A DNA stretch of 37,841 bases from NCBI GenBank assembly GCA_902826145.1, contig CADEDT010000011.1:1-37841 (forward strand), in the 5' to 3' direction. The notes beneath the pieces are model-generated. The model saw only the letters and a list, made by a program, of their open reading frames with translations. It was not told the DNA's origin and did no database searches. Of the stretch, positions 16,822-25,404 are shown one piece after another. The DNA comes from an uncultured Caulobacteraceae bacterium (GTDB taxonomy: Bacteria; Pseudomonadota; Alphaproteobacteria; Caulobacterales; Aquidulcibacteraceae). The translations under genes and the position numbers were made by a program. Numbering within the stretch: position 1 is the first letter of the stretch; the number at the start of each line of letters is the position of its first letter.

Positions 16822-17679
16822 ATGGAGAACGCCGCCGCTTCGCAGAATGCCGCGCGTGCGCTGCTCGCCTTCTGGCGGGCCGCGGGCGTCGACATGGACG
16901 AGGCCGAAGCGGTGTTCTCGGCGCGGCCCGAGACGGCGCCGGCGGCAGCTTCGCCTGCGAACCGGTCGTTGCCAGCGCGCGAGCCGTTCCGGATCGAACC
17001 GCCCCCGCCCAAGGCCAAACCGAAGGCGAAACTTCAACCAGCCGAGGACGCTGTTAACACCGCGCGAGCCATGGCCGCGGAGGCTTCGACCATCGCCGAG
17101 CTCCGCGCGGCTGTGGATAAATTCGACGGCTGCGCCCTGAAGGCTACGGCGCGAAATACCGTATTTTCCGATGGCGTCGATGGGTCACCGGTGCTGATCC
17201 TGGGGGAAGCTCCCGGCAAGGACGAGGACGAGCAGGCCAAGCCGTTCGTGGGCCGGTCTGGGCAGCTGCTGGACAAGATGCTGGCCACGATTGGGCTCAG
17301 CCGCGAAGCCAACGTATTGATTTCAAACACGATATATTGGCGGCCGCCCGGAAATCGCGATCCGACGCAGGGCGAAACTGTCTCTTGCCTGCCCTTCGTT
17401 GAGCGGCTGATCGAGCTCAGCCAGCCCAAGCTCCTGATCCTTACGGGCAAGGCGGCGGCCCATACGGTGCTCAAGCGCGAGGACGGCGTGATGAAGCTTC
17501 GGGGCCGGCGGCTCCGCTACAACCGTGAGGGGATAAAGGCGCCCATCAACGTGATGGTCATGCTTCACCCCGCATACCTACTGCGTCAGCCTCAGCAAAA
17601 GCGGCTGGCATGGTCGGATTTGTTGCTCGCCGAAGCTTGGCTCGATGAACTGGGCGTGGCGCGGGCGGCTCATCCCTAA
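16822..17679 (+). CDS. Uracil-DNA glycosylase, family 4-like, lacking two Fe-S cysteines
   Basis: A uracil-excising base excision repair enzyme. I start it at the ATG at 16822 (MENAAASQNAARALLAFW), giving 285 residues; an upstream ATG at 16765 is less likely. A Pro/Lys linker (about residues 55-72) precedes the catalytic domain. Motif GEAPGKDEDEQAKPFVGRSG starts at residue 128, NTIYWRPPGNRDPT at 169, and HPAYLLRQPQQKR lies near the C-terminus. Family 4 enzymes hold a 4Fe-4S cluster with four cysteines. Here only Cys104 and Cys189 remain: the CxxC partner is Lys107 and the KCRPPGNR cysteine is Trp173. The cluster is therefore probably absent. The next gene follows after 23 bases. Confidence 0.87.
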   Translation: MENAAASQNAARALLAFWRAAGVDMDEAEAVFSARPETAPAAASPANRSLPAREPFRIEPPPPKAKPKAKLQPAEDAVNTARAMAAEASTIAELRAAVDKFDGCALKATARNTVFSDGVDGSPVLILGEAPGKDEDEQAKPFVGRSGQLLDKMLATIGLSREANVLISNTIYWRPPGNRDPTQGETVSCLPFVERLIELSQPKLLILTGKAAAHTVLKREDGVMKLRGRRLRYNREGIKAPINVMVMLHPAYLLRQPQQKRLAWSDLLLAEAWLDELGVARAAHP

Positions 17680-17702
17680 CGCTTTCAGAACGAAGAGCCC
17701 CG

Positions 17703-19283
17703 ATGACGTTCCGTTACGCCCTCGCCGCTTTCTCCGTTGCAGCTGTCGTTGCGCCCGCCGCCGTGGCTGAGCCGCGCATCCTGGTGCTCAGCGAACAAGA
17801 CGAAGCCGCTTATCGCGACGCTTTTGGCGCGATTGAGGCGGGGAATTGGCGTGGCGTCGGCACGGCGCTTTCGCGCGCCGATGACGACGTTCTCGATGGC
17901 GTTGTGCGTGGGCGGATGCTGCTCAGCCGCTCCTACCGCGCGGACTGGGGCGACTATACGAGCTGGCTCAACCGCTACGGCGATTACGGCATTGCGCCAG
18001 CGGTGCATGACCGCGCGATGGATTCACGCTCTCGCCGCGCGCGCCGGAATGGCACGCGCGCGCCGGACCCCTCGTCTGGACGTGGCCGCACATTGCCGGG
18101 CACGCCGCCGCCGATACCAGGCGATACGTCTTCAGCGCGCGTCGCAATCGAGCGCGTTCATGAGCGCATGGGCGCCGGTGATTTCGAAGGCGCACGCACT
18201 ATCGCCTACGCGCAAGTCGGCGGGCCGCGCAGTGGCGTGGCGCAATGGCAGCTCGGGCTGATCGCCTATCGCATGCACGATTACGCGGAAGCGGTTCGTC
18301 AGTTCGAAGCTTCGGCACAGTGGCCGCATCATGGCGGTTGGGCGCGTGCAGGTGTTCACTATTGGGCGGCGCGTTCGCGCTTGGCCGCAGGTGAAACGCA
18401 AGGCGTTCCGCAACATCTGGAAGCTGCGGCGCAGCGGCCGTGGACGTTCTACGGCCAACTCGCTGAAACGCAGCTCGGCCGCGACAGCACGCTTGAGTTC
18501 AGCATTCCCGAAATCACCGATGACACGGTCACACGCTTCATCGAGCGCTACCCGGCTGCGCGCCGTGCGGCTGCGTTGGCGCAGCTTGGCCGCCTTTCGG
18601 AGGTCGAAAGCGAATTGCGCCGTCTGCACGCTGACCTGCCGCCGGATGACGACCGCGCGTTCTTGGCATTGGCGATCGCGCTGCAAGCGCCGGCCGCACA
18701 GCTTCGCGCAGCGGAGTACGGCGGACGCGACGTTGCGGCGGGCTTTTGCCCGACGACATCGTTCGAGCCGGAGAATGGCTTCTCGCTCGATCGCGCGCTG
18801 CTCTATGCGATTGTGCGCCAAGAGAGCTATTTCAATCCGAAAGCGGTCAGCGTTTCGAACGCGCGCGGCTTGATGCAGCTTCTGCCCTCGACGGCGCGCG
18901 ACATGGATCGCACGCACAATTATCGCCGCGCGCCGGCGCCGCTGTTCGAGCCCGGCCTGAACATGCGCTTGGGCCAGGACTACGTGCAGTGGCTGATGAC
19001 CGAGTTTCACAATGACGGCGATCTCGGCCGCGTCTTTGCTGCCTACAATGGCGGGCCAGGCTGGCTCTCGCGCTGGCTGGCGACACAGCCCGCGGATCTC
19101 GATCCGCTGCTCGTGCTTGAAATGATGCCGCGCGCGGAAAGCCGCGACTATGCGGAGCGCTCGCTCTCGCACATGGCGCTCTGCCGTAAGCGTTACGGGC
19201 AACCGACGCCAGAGTTGGATCATCTCGCGGCAGGCCAACCTGCGCTCTACCAGCCACTCGATCGCCGCAGCGCTGAGCGCTAA
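17703..19283 (+). CDS. Soluble lytic murein transglycosylase
   Basis: A 526-residue exported enzyme that cleaves peptidoglycan glycan strands non-hydrolytically. A signal peptide ends near residue 22 (AAVVAPAAVA|EP). A long helical U-domain-like region follows, interrupted by a Ser/Arg/Pro-rich stretch at about residues 105-145. The C-terminal SLT domain has YAIVRQESYFNPKAVS with catalytic Glu374, then NARGLMQLLPSTA and FAAYNGGPGWLSRW, the family triad of motifs. It follows the uracil-DNA glycosylase gene by 23 bases, so may share its transcript. Its stop overlaps the convergent GT2 stop. Confidence 0.92.
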   Translation: MTFRYALAAFSVAAVVAPAAVAEPRILVLSEQDEAAYRDAFGAIEAGNWRGVGTALSRADDDVLDGVVRGRMLLSRSYRADWGDYTSWLNRYGDYGIAPAVHDRAMDSRSRRARRNGTRAPDPSSGRGRTLPGTPPPIPGDTSSARVAIERVHERMGAGDFEGARTIAYAQVGGPRSGVAQWQLGLIAYRMHDYAEAVRQFEASAQWPHHGGWARAGVHYWAARSRLAAGETQGVPQHLEAAAQRPWTFYGQLAETQLGRDSTLEFSIPEITDDTVTRFIERYPAARRAAALAQLGRLSEVESELRRLHADLPPDDDRAFLALAIALQAPAAQLRAAEYGGRDVAAGFCPTTSFEPENGFSLDRALLYAIVRQESYFNPKAVSVSNARGLMQLLPSTARDMDRTHNYRRAPAPLFEPGLNMRLGQDYVQWLMTEFHNDGDLGRVFAAYNGGPGWLSRWLATQPADLDPLLVLEMMPRAESRDYAERSLSHMALCRKRYGQPTPELDHLAAGQPALYQPLDRRSAER

Positions 19284-19945
19284 CGCTTAGCTAGTTCCAG
19301 CGGATCGGCGCCAAGGAAATAACGCGCCATGATGCCGACATTCTCGGCCGGGTTCGTGGCGCGACGGTAGTTGTCGGCGCTGGTGACCGCTTCGCTTTCG
19401 AGAAACATCAAACGCTTGCCGCCGATGCGGCGCGCGAGATCAATGTCTTCGTTGGCGACATCGCGATAGCCGTTCAAGCCATCGTAGAGAAAGCGCGAGA
19501 TCAGCAAGCCCTGATCGCCGTGCGGCAGCTTCATCACTTGCGCTCGCGCGCGGGCCCAGAAGAGCGCGGCTTTCGCTGACTTGTCGTCGAAGGCGAGCTT
19601 GAAGGTCGCCGCGCGTTTCCGCGCTTCGTTGAATTGCAGGAAGAGTTGCACTTCATCGGTCCACCCCTGCGCGAGCGACGTGCCGGGATGAAGGAAGAGC
19701 AGCCATTTACCTTTCGCGCGCATCGCGCCGGTGCGGAGTTGTTTGGCGCGACCGGCCTCGCCTGAGACGAGCGTACAGCCGGCGGCGTCAGCGATTTCCA
19801 GCGTCTCATCCTGCGAGCCGCCGTCGCTGACGATCACCTCGCGGATAAGCCCCTCCGCCATGCCGTCAACCAAAGGCGCGAGCGCGCGCGGCAGTGTGCG
19901 CGCTGCGTTCAGCGTTGGGATGACTACAGAAATGGGGCCCGCCAT
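19280..19945 (-). CDS. Family 2 glycosyltransferase (TIGR04283-like)
   Basis: A 221-residue GT-A fold glycosyltransferase. I start it at the ATG at 19945, where MAGPISVVIPTLNAARTL gives the usual GT2 beginning; the ATG at 19999 would add 18 odd residues. The nucleotide-binding VSDGGSQDET and a later NEDIDLARRIGG resemble the TIGR04283 group, some of which sit in arsenosugar gene sets. No such partners are seen here, so the acceptor is unknown. No membrane helix is evident. Its stop (TAG) overlaps the convergent lytic transglycosylase stop within four bases. Confidence 0.82.
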   Translation of the reverse strand: MAGPISVVIPTLNAARTLPRALAPLVDGMAEGLIREVIVSDGGSQDETLEIADAAGCTLVSGEAGRAKQLRTGAMRAKGKWLLFLHPGTSLAQGWTDEVQLFLQFNEARKRAATFKLAFDDKSAKAALFWARARAQVMKLPHGDQGLLISRFLYDGLNGYRDVANEDIDLARRIGGKRLMFLESEAVTSADNYRRATNPAENVGIMARYFLGADPLELAKR

Positions 19946-20032
19946 AGCGCAGGCATGACGCCAAGCGCGCGGCGACTTGTAAAGTACAAACAACGGCAAG
20001 GTGGTTGCGGCGCGCGCTAACCTTAAGAGCGC

Positions 20033-23000
20033 TTAGGCGCCGGCTTCGGGATGTGCGCGATTGCTGGGCGCCGGGAGCGCCGCTTGCGGCGGCGGCGTCG
20101 CTGGTGTTTGCGGTGCTGCGGGCGCCGGTGTTTGCGTTGTGTTGGCTTGCGCCTGTGCGCGCGCGGCCTGCTCCGTCATGCGCGCGCGTTGGCGCTGCAG
20201 GAAGCGATCGAGCAGATCGGTGCGCGCGACAGCGCGGGCGACATCGCGGATCGCGGCGCCATCGGCGTGAACACCCGAGGCCACGATCTCGAAAGCGTCC
20301 GCTTCTTCGGTGTTGGCGAGATCGCCAGCGTAGTCGCGATAGAGCGTACGTACGCCAGCTTCGTCACCCGCAAGCGTCAGCGCGACGCCCGTGCGTAGCA
20401 CGGCTTGGCGGCCGTGGCCGTCGAGCGGCTGCGAGCGGTTACGCATGTTGAGCAGAGCGCGTAGTTCGACCGAAGCTCGCTGCCAGTCGCGGGCGCGCCA
20501 GGCGGCTTCGGCGCGGACGCGTTGGGCATCTTCGCTGCGGTCGCGCTCGACAAGCTCAGCGGCGCCATCGAGGCGGCCGAGATCCAAGAGAGCGCGTGCC
20601 TCGAGGATGCGGCGGTCCGCTTGCAGCGTTTGCGGAATATTGGGCTGGCGCGAACCGGCGAGCGCGGTGAGTGCGCGATCGGGCTTATGATCCATGAGAT
20701 AGATCGCGGCGAGATCGGCGGCGACTTGCGCTTTGCTGACGCCTTGCAGGCGCTCGTCCACTTGGTGCTGGAGCAGCTGCGCGCCCTGCTCGAGCAGATC
20801 GACATGGACGAGGCGGCCGGCGAGCAGGCGCACGATGCGGTCGCCGTTCGGGCCGACGGGCGTCAGGTCGCTGAACTCGTAGAAGAGGCCGAGCGCCTGG
20901 ATCGGTTCGAGCTGGTCGGCTTCGCCATCGAGAAAGAGACGCTCGAACAAGGTCGACATATCCGCGCGCAGCTGGCGCGAAGCGGGATCGGTTGGGAAGC
21001 GATCGGCGGCGATGCGCATTGTGGCGAGCGCTTCGCGCCAACGGCCCAGTTCGGAATAGGTCTCGCCAAGCATGCCGACGATAGCGAGTTCGGTGGAGTT
21101 GCCGCGCCAACGGAAGCGCAATGCTTCGAGCGGCTCGACCGCGTCGACGGCGCGCATCACGCCAGTGGCGCGGCGGACGCGGATGGCCTCGACCTGCGCG
21201 CGGACGGCGGTTTCCTCGTCATGCGTACGCGCAAGCTCGTCGAGCATTGTGAGCGCTCGGGCGGTGTCGCCACGAGCGCCAACGATGCGCGCTTCGATCA
21301 GGCGACCTTGTAGGCGGATCGTTTGGTCCGGCGCTTCCGCCATGGCCGCACGCGCGGCGGCTTCGGCGGCGGCGTAATCGTTCAGCTCCATCGCCGCTTG
21401 CGCGAGAGCGATTTGGAAACGGGCGCGCCAAGCCGGCGGGTGTTCTTCGAGGCCGCCTGCCCCTCGCTCGAGTTCGCGGCGCGCGTCGGCCCAGTTCTGC
21501 TGCAGCGCCGCCGCGTAGCCGCGCCAGAGCGCGGCCGATGGATTGTTCATTAGCGCTGAGGCCGTGAGATCAGGTTGCGCGGCGTGCACGCGGCCCATCA
21601 TTACGTTGGCGGCGCCGCGCAGCAGGCGATATTCGGGATCGATCTCAACCAATTCGCCCTGGTTGATGGCGACAATGCGGAGCGCGCCCAAAGCTTCGGC
21701 GGCGAATTCATTTTCGAGAAGATAGCGCGCCAGCGCCATGCGCGCTTCGACGGAGGCGCCTTCGCGTACGCCCTCTTCCGCAGCCGCACGCGTCAGCTGA
21801 TCGATACGCTCGCGCACTTGCACGAGATTGGTGGTCGCGGTGGAGTCGTGCATCGGCGCGCCGCCCAGAGTGTTCTCCATCATCGCAGCGTTCAGGCCAG
21901 CTTCGAGATCGCTTTGCGCGGCGGGCGCGGCGGCGATCAGGCCCTGGCCGCGTGTGACGGTGAGTGTGCCGGCGTCATAGGTCGCGGTTACATCATCGGC
22001 GCGCGGTTCAACGACGGCGCCGTGCGCCGCGGGAAGAATGGCGGCTTCGAGCGTGGCGCGGCGCGTGTCGACGCCGCGCGCTGGGCCGCCGAGCATGGCG
22101 ACGGCGATGCGGTCGCCGATTTCGGGATCGTTGATCCAGCGCACGACGCCTTCACGGCCGAAGCGCACGCTCATGCGCCCACGCCCATCGGCGCCAACTT
22201 CGCGCGTGAGCTGCGCGGCGGCTGGCGCAGTGGCGCGCGCGGCGAGCGTGAATGTCCAAGCGTTGTCGTCGGCGCGCGCAGAAACTTGCACCTCAGGGGG
22301 CGCTGGCACGCGAATGCCGATTATGCCTTGCCCCTGCACCACCGTCACATCCTGGTGACGGCGGCCAACACGGGCGACGCCACTCAAATCCATTCGGCCA
22401 GCAGCGTCGAACACAATCCAGATCGCTTCGCCACGGCGGAACGCAGCCGCGCGCGCGGGCGCGGGCCATGTGACGGTGATCCGCGTGTCGTCGGCGTTTT
22501 CGACGAGTTGAACGCGGCCCGTGCCGTTGACTGGGCGAAGCGCCGGTGCGGGCGCCGTGCTGTCGCTGTTGGCGGCGAGAGATTCTTCGGTCGCACCTTC
22601 CGGCGGCAGCAAGTCGATGACGACACGGTCGCCGTCAACGAAGTGGCGTTGGCGCACGCCGGGTTGGAGAGTGAGCTGGAGGCGCACGGGCGCGCCGGCG
22701 GCGCTGACGCGGCGCACTTCGCGCACGAAACGCGGCGGCGTGGCGCGCAGCTCGGCGATGTCCATATCGGCGGCGCGCGAGAAGCGCAGGTCGAGCCGGT
22801 TGCCTTGCAACAGCGGCGTCACCGTCGTCGGGCCGGCGAAGCGGAATGCGAGGCGCGTGAACTCTTGCTGCGCGCCGACCGTCACCGTCGCATTTGGGAC
22901 CGACGCCATACGTGGCGGCGGTGGTGGAGGCGGCGGAGGTGGTGGCGGGGGCGGCGCAGCCGGTGGCGGCGGTGGCGGCGCGGGTGGAGGTGGCGGCGGT

Positions 23001-23257
23001 GAAGGCGGCGCAGTGAGCGCGATGTCGATCGAACTCGGCAGCGGGCCGCTTGGGCCGCGCAACTCCGCAGGTTGTCCGGTTGTTGTCGTCGCGCTCGGGA
23101 TCGGCGCTGTCGCGGCGGGCGGCGCTGGTGGCGCGGTCTGTGTTTCGGCCGGCAGTGTCTGCGCTTGCGGCGTGAGCTGGATCGGCTGCGCAAGCGCAGG
23201 CGGCGCCGCCATCAAGGCGGCGGTGGCGATCGCCAGCGGAGAGCGCAAGGACTTCAT
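20033..23257 (-). CDS. Giant exported TPR protein with proline tract, next to motE
   Basis: A 1074-residue protein with a signal peptide (cleavage after about residue 23, PPALA|QP). A polyproline tract at about 84-115 follows. A beta-rich segment at about 123-215 (VTVGAQQEFTRLAFRFAG, then GDRVVIDLLPPEG) recalls AMIN-type domains that bind envelope polymers. Repeated helical TPR-like units occupy roughly 500-1020, and the tail is Ala/Gln/Pro-rich. It lies 46 bases after motE in the fliL-fliM arm; I recall a similar large TPR gene beside motE in Caulobacter. A periplasmic role around the motor or envelope is inferred. CtrA-like boxes lie directly before the ATG. I do not recognise a named gene. 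Confidence 0.85.
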   Translation of the reverse strand: MKSLRSPLAIATAALMAAPPALAQPIQLTPQAQTLPAETQTAPPAPPAATAPIPSATTTTGQPAELRGPSGPLPSSIDIALTAPPSPPPPPPAPPPPPPAAPPPPPPPPPPPPPPRMASVPNATVTVGAQQEFTRLAFRFAGPTTVTPLLQGNRLDLRFSRAADMDIAELRATPPRFVREVRRVSAAGAPVRLQLTLQPGVRQRHFVDGDRVVIDLLPPEGATEESLAANSDSTAPAPALRPVNGTGRVQLVENADDTRITVTWPAPARAAAFRRGEAIWIVFDAAGRMDLSGVARVGRRHQDVTVVQGQGIIGIRVPAPPEVQVSARADDNAWTFTLAARATAPAAAQLTREVGADGRGRMSVRFGREGVVRWINDPEIGDRIAVAMLGGPARGVDTRRATLEAAILPAAHGAVVEPRADDVTATYDAGTLTVTRGQGLIAAAPAAQSDLEAGLNAAMMENTLGGAPMHDSTATTNLVQVRERIDQLTRAAAEEGVREGASVEARMALARYLLENEFAAEALGALRIVAINQGELVEIDPEYRLLRGAANVMMGRVHAAQPDLTASALMNNPSAALWRGYAAALQQNWADARRELERGAGGLEEHPPAWRARFQIALAQAAMELNDYAAAEAAARAAMAEAPDQTIRLQGRLIEARIVGARGDTARALTMLDELARTHDEETAVRAQVEAIRVRRATGVMRAVDAVEPLEALRFRWRGNSTELAIVGMLGETYSELGRWREALATMRIAADRFPTDPASRQLRADMSTLFERLFLDGEADQLEPIQALGLFYEFSDLTPVGPNGDRIVRLLAGRLVHVDLLEQGAQLLQHQVDERLQGVSKAQVAADLAAIYLMDHKPDRALTALAGSRQPNIPQTLQADRRILEARALLDLGRLDGAAELVERDRSEDAQRVRAEAAWRARDWQRASVELRALLNMRNRSQPLDGHGRQAVLRTGVALTLAGDEAGVRTLYRDYAGDLANTEEADAFEIVASGVHADGAAIRDVARAVARTDLLDRFLQRQRARMTEQAARAQAQANTTQTPAPAAPQTPATPPPQAALPAPSNRAHPEAGA

Positions 23258-23260
23258 GCG

Positions 23261-23306
23261 TTAAGCGTGGCTTAATTCTCTCCGGGCGCGGTTAAGCGCG
23301 GGTTTA
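23261..23306 (-). promoter_or_regulatory. Two tandem CtrA-like boxes before the giant TPR gene
   Basis: On the minus strand TTAA-GCCACGC-TTAAC (23275-23260) matches the full CtrA consensus TTAA-N7-TTAAC and ends two bases before the ATG. A second site, TAAA-CCCGCGC-TTAAC (23306-23291), has one mismatch and overlaps the motE stop codon. Both point toward the TPR gene. A box at -35 would normally sit 30 or more bases upstream of the transcription start. The distal copy could therefore activate and the proximal one may repress or tune; that is inference. Confidence 0.6.
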
Positions 23307-24020
23307 GCGGCCTGCCGCGGGTTGCGGCGTGGACGCACGCGAACGATCCAGCAGATTGCCACCGCTCGTCGGCGGCCGGGCGCGATCGGCCAGCATTTGC
23401 GTGAGCGCCCGTGCGCGGTTGGGATCCATGCGGCCCATGACTTCGGCGAGGTTTGCCTGGCGCATACGGCTGGCGACCTGCACCAGCACTTCATCCTCAA
23501 GACCATCGAACACGGCGGCGGCATCCTTGGCGCGCATACGCTCGTAGACATTCACCAGATTGCGCAGTCGCGTCTCCTGGGCTTCGTCGAGTTGGCCCAG
23601 CAGATCGTTCACGTGCGTTTCGAGCTGGCGGAGTTCGGCCAAGCGCTCGGTCATGCGCTGCTCGGCGGCGATCATCAGCGCGTCTTGGGTTTCGATTTGC
23701 TCGCCGCGCGCATCGAGCGCTTGGCGGCGCGCGCCGAGGGCTTGCAGCACCTGCACTTCGGTTTGGCTCAGACCCGCCATTTCCGCGAGCGACGGCGCGG
23801 CGCATTGCGCGACCGCCGGCGTGGCGGCGGCTTCTTCGCCGTGAGCTTCGGCGTTCGTCGCCGTTTCTTCATGGCCAGTGCTGGCCACGGTTTCGGCGAC
23901 GGACTCCGCCATCGCTACGGCTTTGAGACCGAGCACTGCGGCGACTGTCACCATCACCGCAGGCATGAGGCGGACGGAGACGGCCTTCTTCGGAGCGTTG
24001 GGTTTCTTCTGCGTCATCAC
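23304..24020 (-). CDS. motE: MotE-like flagellar motor periplasmic protein
   Basis: A 238-residue protein with an N-terminal membrane anchor at about residues 18-38 and an Ala/Glu-rich linker. A coiled-coil region (LSQTEVQVLQALGARRQALD and on) precedes a C-terminal MgtE-N-like domain with YERMRAKDAAAVFDGLEDEV and ASRMRQANLAEVMGRMDPNR. This is the MotE pattern: MotE of rhizobia is a periplasmic chaperone for the motility protein MotC. No motC is in the window. It overlaps the DUF6468 gene by four bases and is part of the fliL-fliM arm. Start could be either of two adjacent ATGs (24020 or 24017). Confidence 0.83.
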   Translation of the reverse strand: MMTQKKPNAPKKAVSVRLMPAVMVTVAAVLGLKAVAMAESVAETVASTGHEETATNAEAHGEEAAATPAVAQCAAPSLAEMAGLSQTEVQVLQALGARRQALDARGEQIETQDALMIAAEQRMTERLAELRQLETHVNDLLGQLDEAQETRLRNLVNVYERMRAKDAAAVFDGLEDEVLVQVASRMRQANLAEVMGRMDPNRARALTQMLADRARPPTSGGNLLDRSRASTPQPAAGR

Positions 24021-24337
24021 ACCCTGCCGCGAACTGCGCCAACGTCAGCGGAAGAGCGCACACGCCCGGCGCCGAGCCCCAGACGATCGGCCGTGGCGCG
24101 CGCATCGTTGATGCGGGCCTGGAGATCGCGGCCGGCGTCCTGTGCTGTTGCGCGCATCGCGCGCACCGCCTGCTCGGCTTGCGCTGTCGCTTGTGCGAGC
24201 TCAGCGGCGGCGCGGAGCGCCCCATCCTGGCCGGTGCGCAGCGCGTTCAGCTTCTGATCGAGGCGCCAGAAGTAGAACAGGCAGATCGCGAGCATCAGCG
24301 CGAGTACGACTTCGATGACGAGAGTGATGGGGCTCAT
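24017..24337 (-). CDS. DUF6468 membrane protein in the flagellar operon
   Basis: A 106-residue protein with one N-terminal transmembrane helix (residues about 5-24, LVIEVVLALMLAICLFYFW). A predicted coiled coil follows with many Ala, Gln and Arg (LNALRTGQDGALRAAAELAQ and on). The position between fliM and motE and the pattern match the DUF6468 family seen in alphaproteobacterial flagellar operons. It overlaps fliM by four bases upstream and motE by four downstream, so it is surely co-translated. No molecular role is known to me. It probably sits in the inner membrane near the motor. Confidence 0.8.
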   Translation of the reverse strand: MSPITLVIEVVLALMLAICLFYFWRLDQKLNALRTGQDGALRAAAELAQATAQAEQAVRAMRATAQDAGRDLQARINDARATADRLGLGAGRVRSSADVGAVRGRV

Positions 24338-25401
24338 TTGCCGCCTCCTAATTTCATCACGGCGTGTTGGACGGCAGGCGCGATCGCCTTCTCCACCCGC
24401 ACCGCGAGGCTATGACCCATGCGGCCGACGCGGCCGACGCTTAGATCCACCGCACCGCACTTCAGCGCGACCGGTGAGTCCGGCGGCGCATCCAGCATCA
24501 GCGTGTCGCCGACCTTGAGATCGAGTATTTTGCGCAGCGGCTCTTTGTGCTCATCGAGAACGGCGCGCACTTCGAGCTTTGTGGCCCACAGCTCGCTGGC
24601 GAGGTGGCCTTCCCAGATATTGTCGCGGCCGAACTTCTCGCCCATGAATTGCTGCAGCAGCATTTTGCGGATGGGTTCGAGCGTTGCGTACGGCAGCAGC
24701 AATTCGAGCTTGCCGCCGCGATCTTCCATGTCGATGCGCAGCTTGACGATGATAGCCGCGTTCGGAGGACGCGCGATGGCGGCGAAGCGCGGATTGGTCT
24801 CGATGCGGTCGAGCGTGAAATCCACTTCGGTCAGCGGCGCGAAGGCTTGCCGGGCATCGTTCAGCACCACTTCGATCATGCGCGTGACGAGCGTGCGTTC
24901 GATGGTGGTGTACGGGCGGCCCTCAACACGCGTCGCCGCAGCGCCGCGACGGCCGCCGAGGAGAACGTCGACGATCGAATAGATCAGCGACGAGTCGACG
25001 GTTGCTAGGCCAAAGTTATCAAGCTGCTGCGCGCGGAAGACGGCGATGATCGCCGGCAGCGGGATCGAGTTCAGATAGTCGCCAAAGCGCACTGAGCTGA
25101 TCTGGTCGAGACTGACTTCGACGTTGTCGCTGGTGAAGTTCCGCAAGCTCGTCGTCATCAACCGCACCAGGCGGTCGAAGACGATTTCGAGCATCGGCAG
25201 GCGTTCGTACGAAACCAGCGCCGAGTTGATGATGGCCCGCACGCCCGTGCGGCCGCTCGCATCCTCGTCACCGAGACCGAAGCCCAGGAGACTGTCGATC
25301 TCATCCTGATTGAGAATGCGCTCGCCATCGCCGGGCGCGCCGCCTTCGTTGGCGGCTTCGCCCGTCTGCCATTCCTTATCTTCGGCTGGCTCAGCGCTCA
25401 T
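24334..25401 (-). CDS. fliM: Flagellar motor switch protein FliM
   Basis: A 355-residue cytoplasmic C-ring protein that binds phosphorylated CheY and, with FliG and FliN, sets rotation direction. The CheY-P binding motif EIDSLLG is at residues 34-40, after an acidic N-terminus. The middle domain begins with ALVSYERLPMLEIVFDRLVR and includes SSLIYSIVDVLLGG. The C-terminal SpoA domain follows (KILDLKVGDTLMLDAPPDSP). The gene begins three bases after fliL ends, as in Caulobacter. Nothing is odd in length or motifs. Confidence 0.96.
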   Translation of the reverse strand: MSAEPAEDKEWQTGEAANEGGAPGDGERILNQDEIDSLLGFGLGDEDASGRTGVRAIINSALVSYERLPMLEIVFDRLVRLMTTSLRNFTSDNVEVSLDQISSVRFGDYLNSIPLPAIIAVFRAQQLDNFGLATVDSSLIYSIVDVLLGGRRGAAATRVEGRPYTTIERTLVTRMIEVVLNDARQAFAPLTEVDFTLDRIETNPRFAAIARPPNAAIIVKLRIDMEDRGGKLELLLPYATLEPIRKMLLQQFMGEKFGRDNIWEGHLASELWATKLEVRAVLDEHKEPLRKILDLKVGDTLMLDAPPDSPVALKCGAVDLSVGRVGRMGHSLAVRVEKAIAPAVQHAVMKLGGGK

Positions 25402-25404
25402 CGT

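Noticed and set aside
17112..17120. TGTGGATAA, an exact DnaA-box match
   Set aside because: It is single, lies inside the uracil-DNA glycosylase gene, and one such 9-mer is not surprising in 38 kb; no origin features are near.
18132..19238. A 368-codon minus-strand frame opposite the lytic transglycosylase
   Set aside because: It is antisense to a gene with clear catalytic motifs and shows no domain itself.
21575..23002. A 475-codon plus-strand frame opposite the giant TPR gene
   Set aside because: The translation is biased toward Arg/Gly/Trp at the polyproline tract, as expected of a shadow, with no signal peptide or domain.
22915..23005. GGTGGCGGC-type repetition as a microsatellite or CRISPR-like array
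   Set aside because: It is the codon pattern of the polyproline tract in the TPR protein, in frame, with no spacers.
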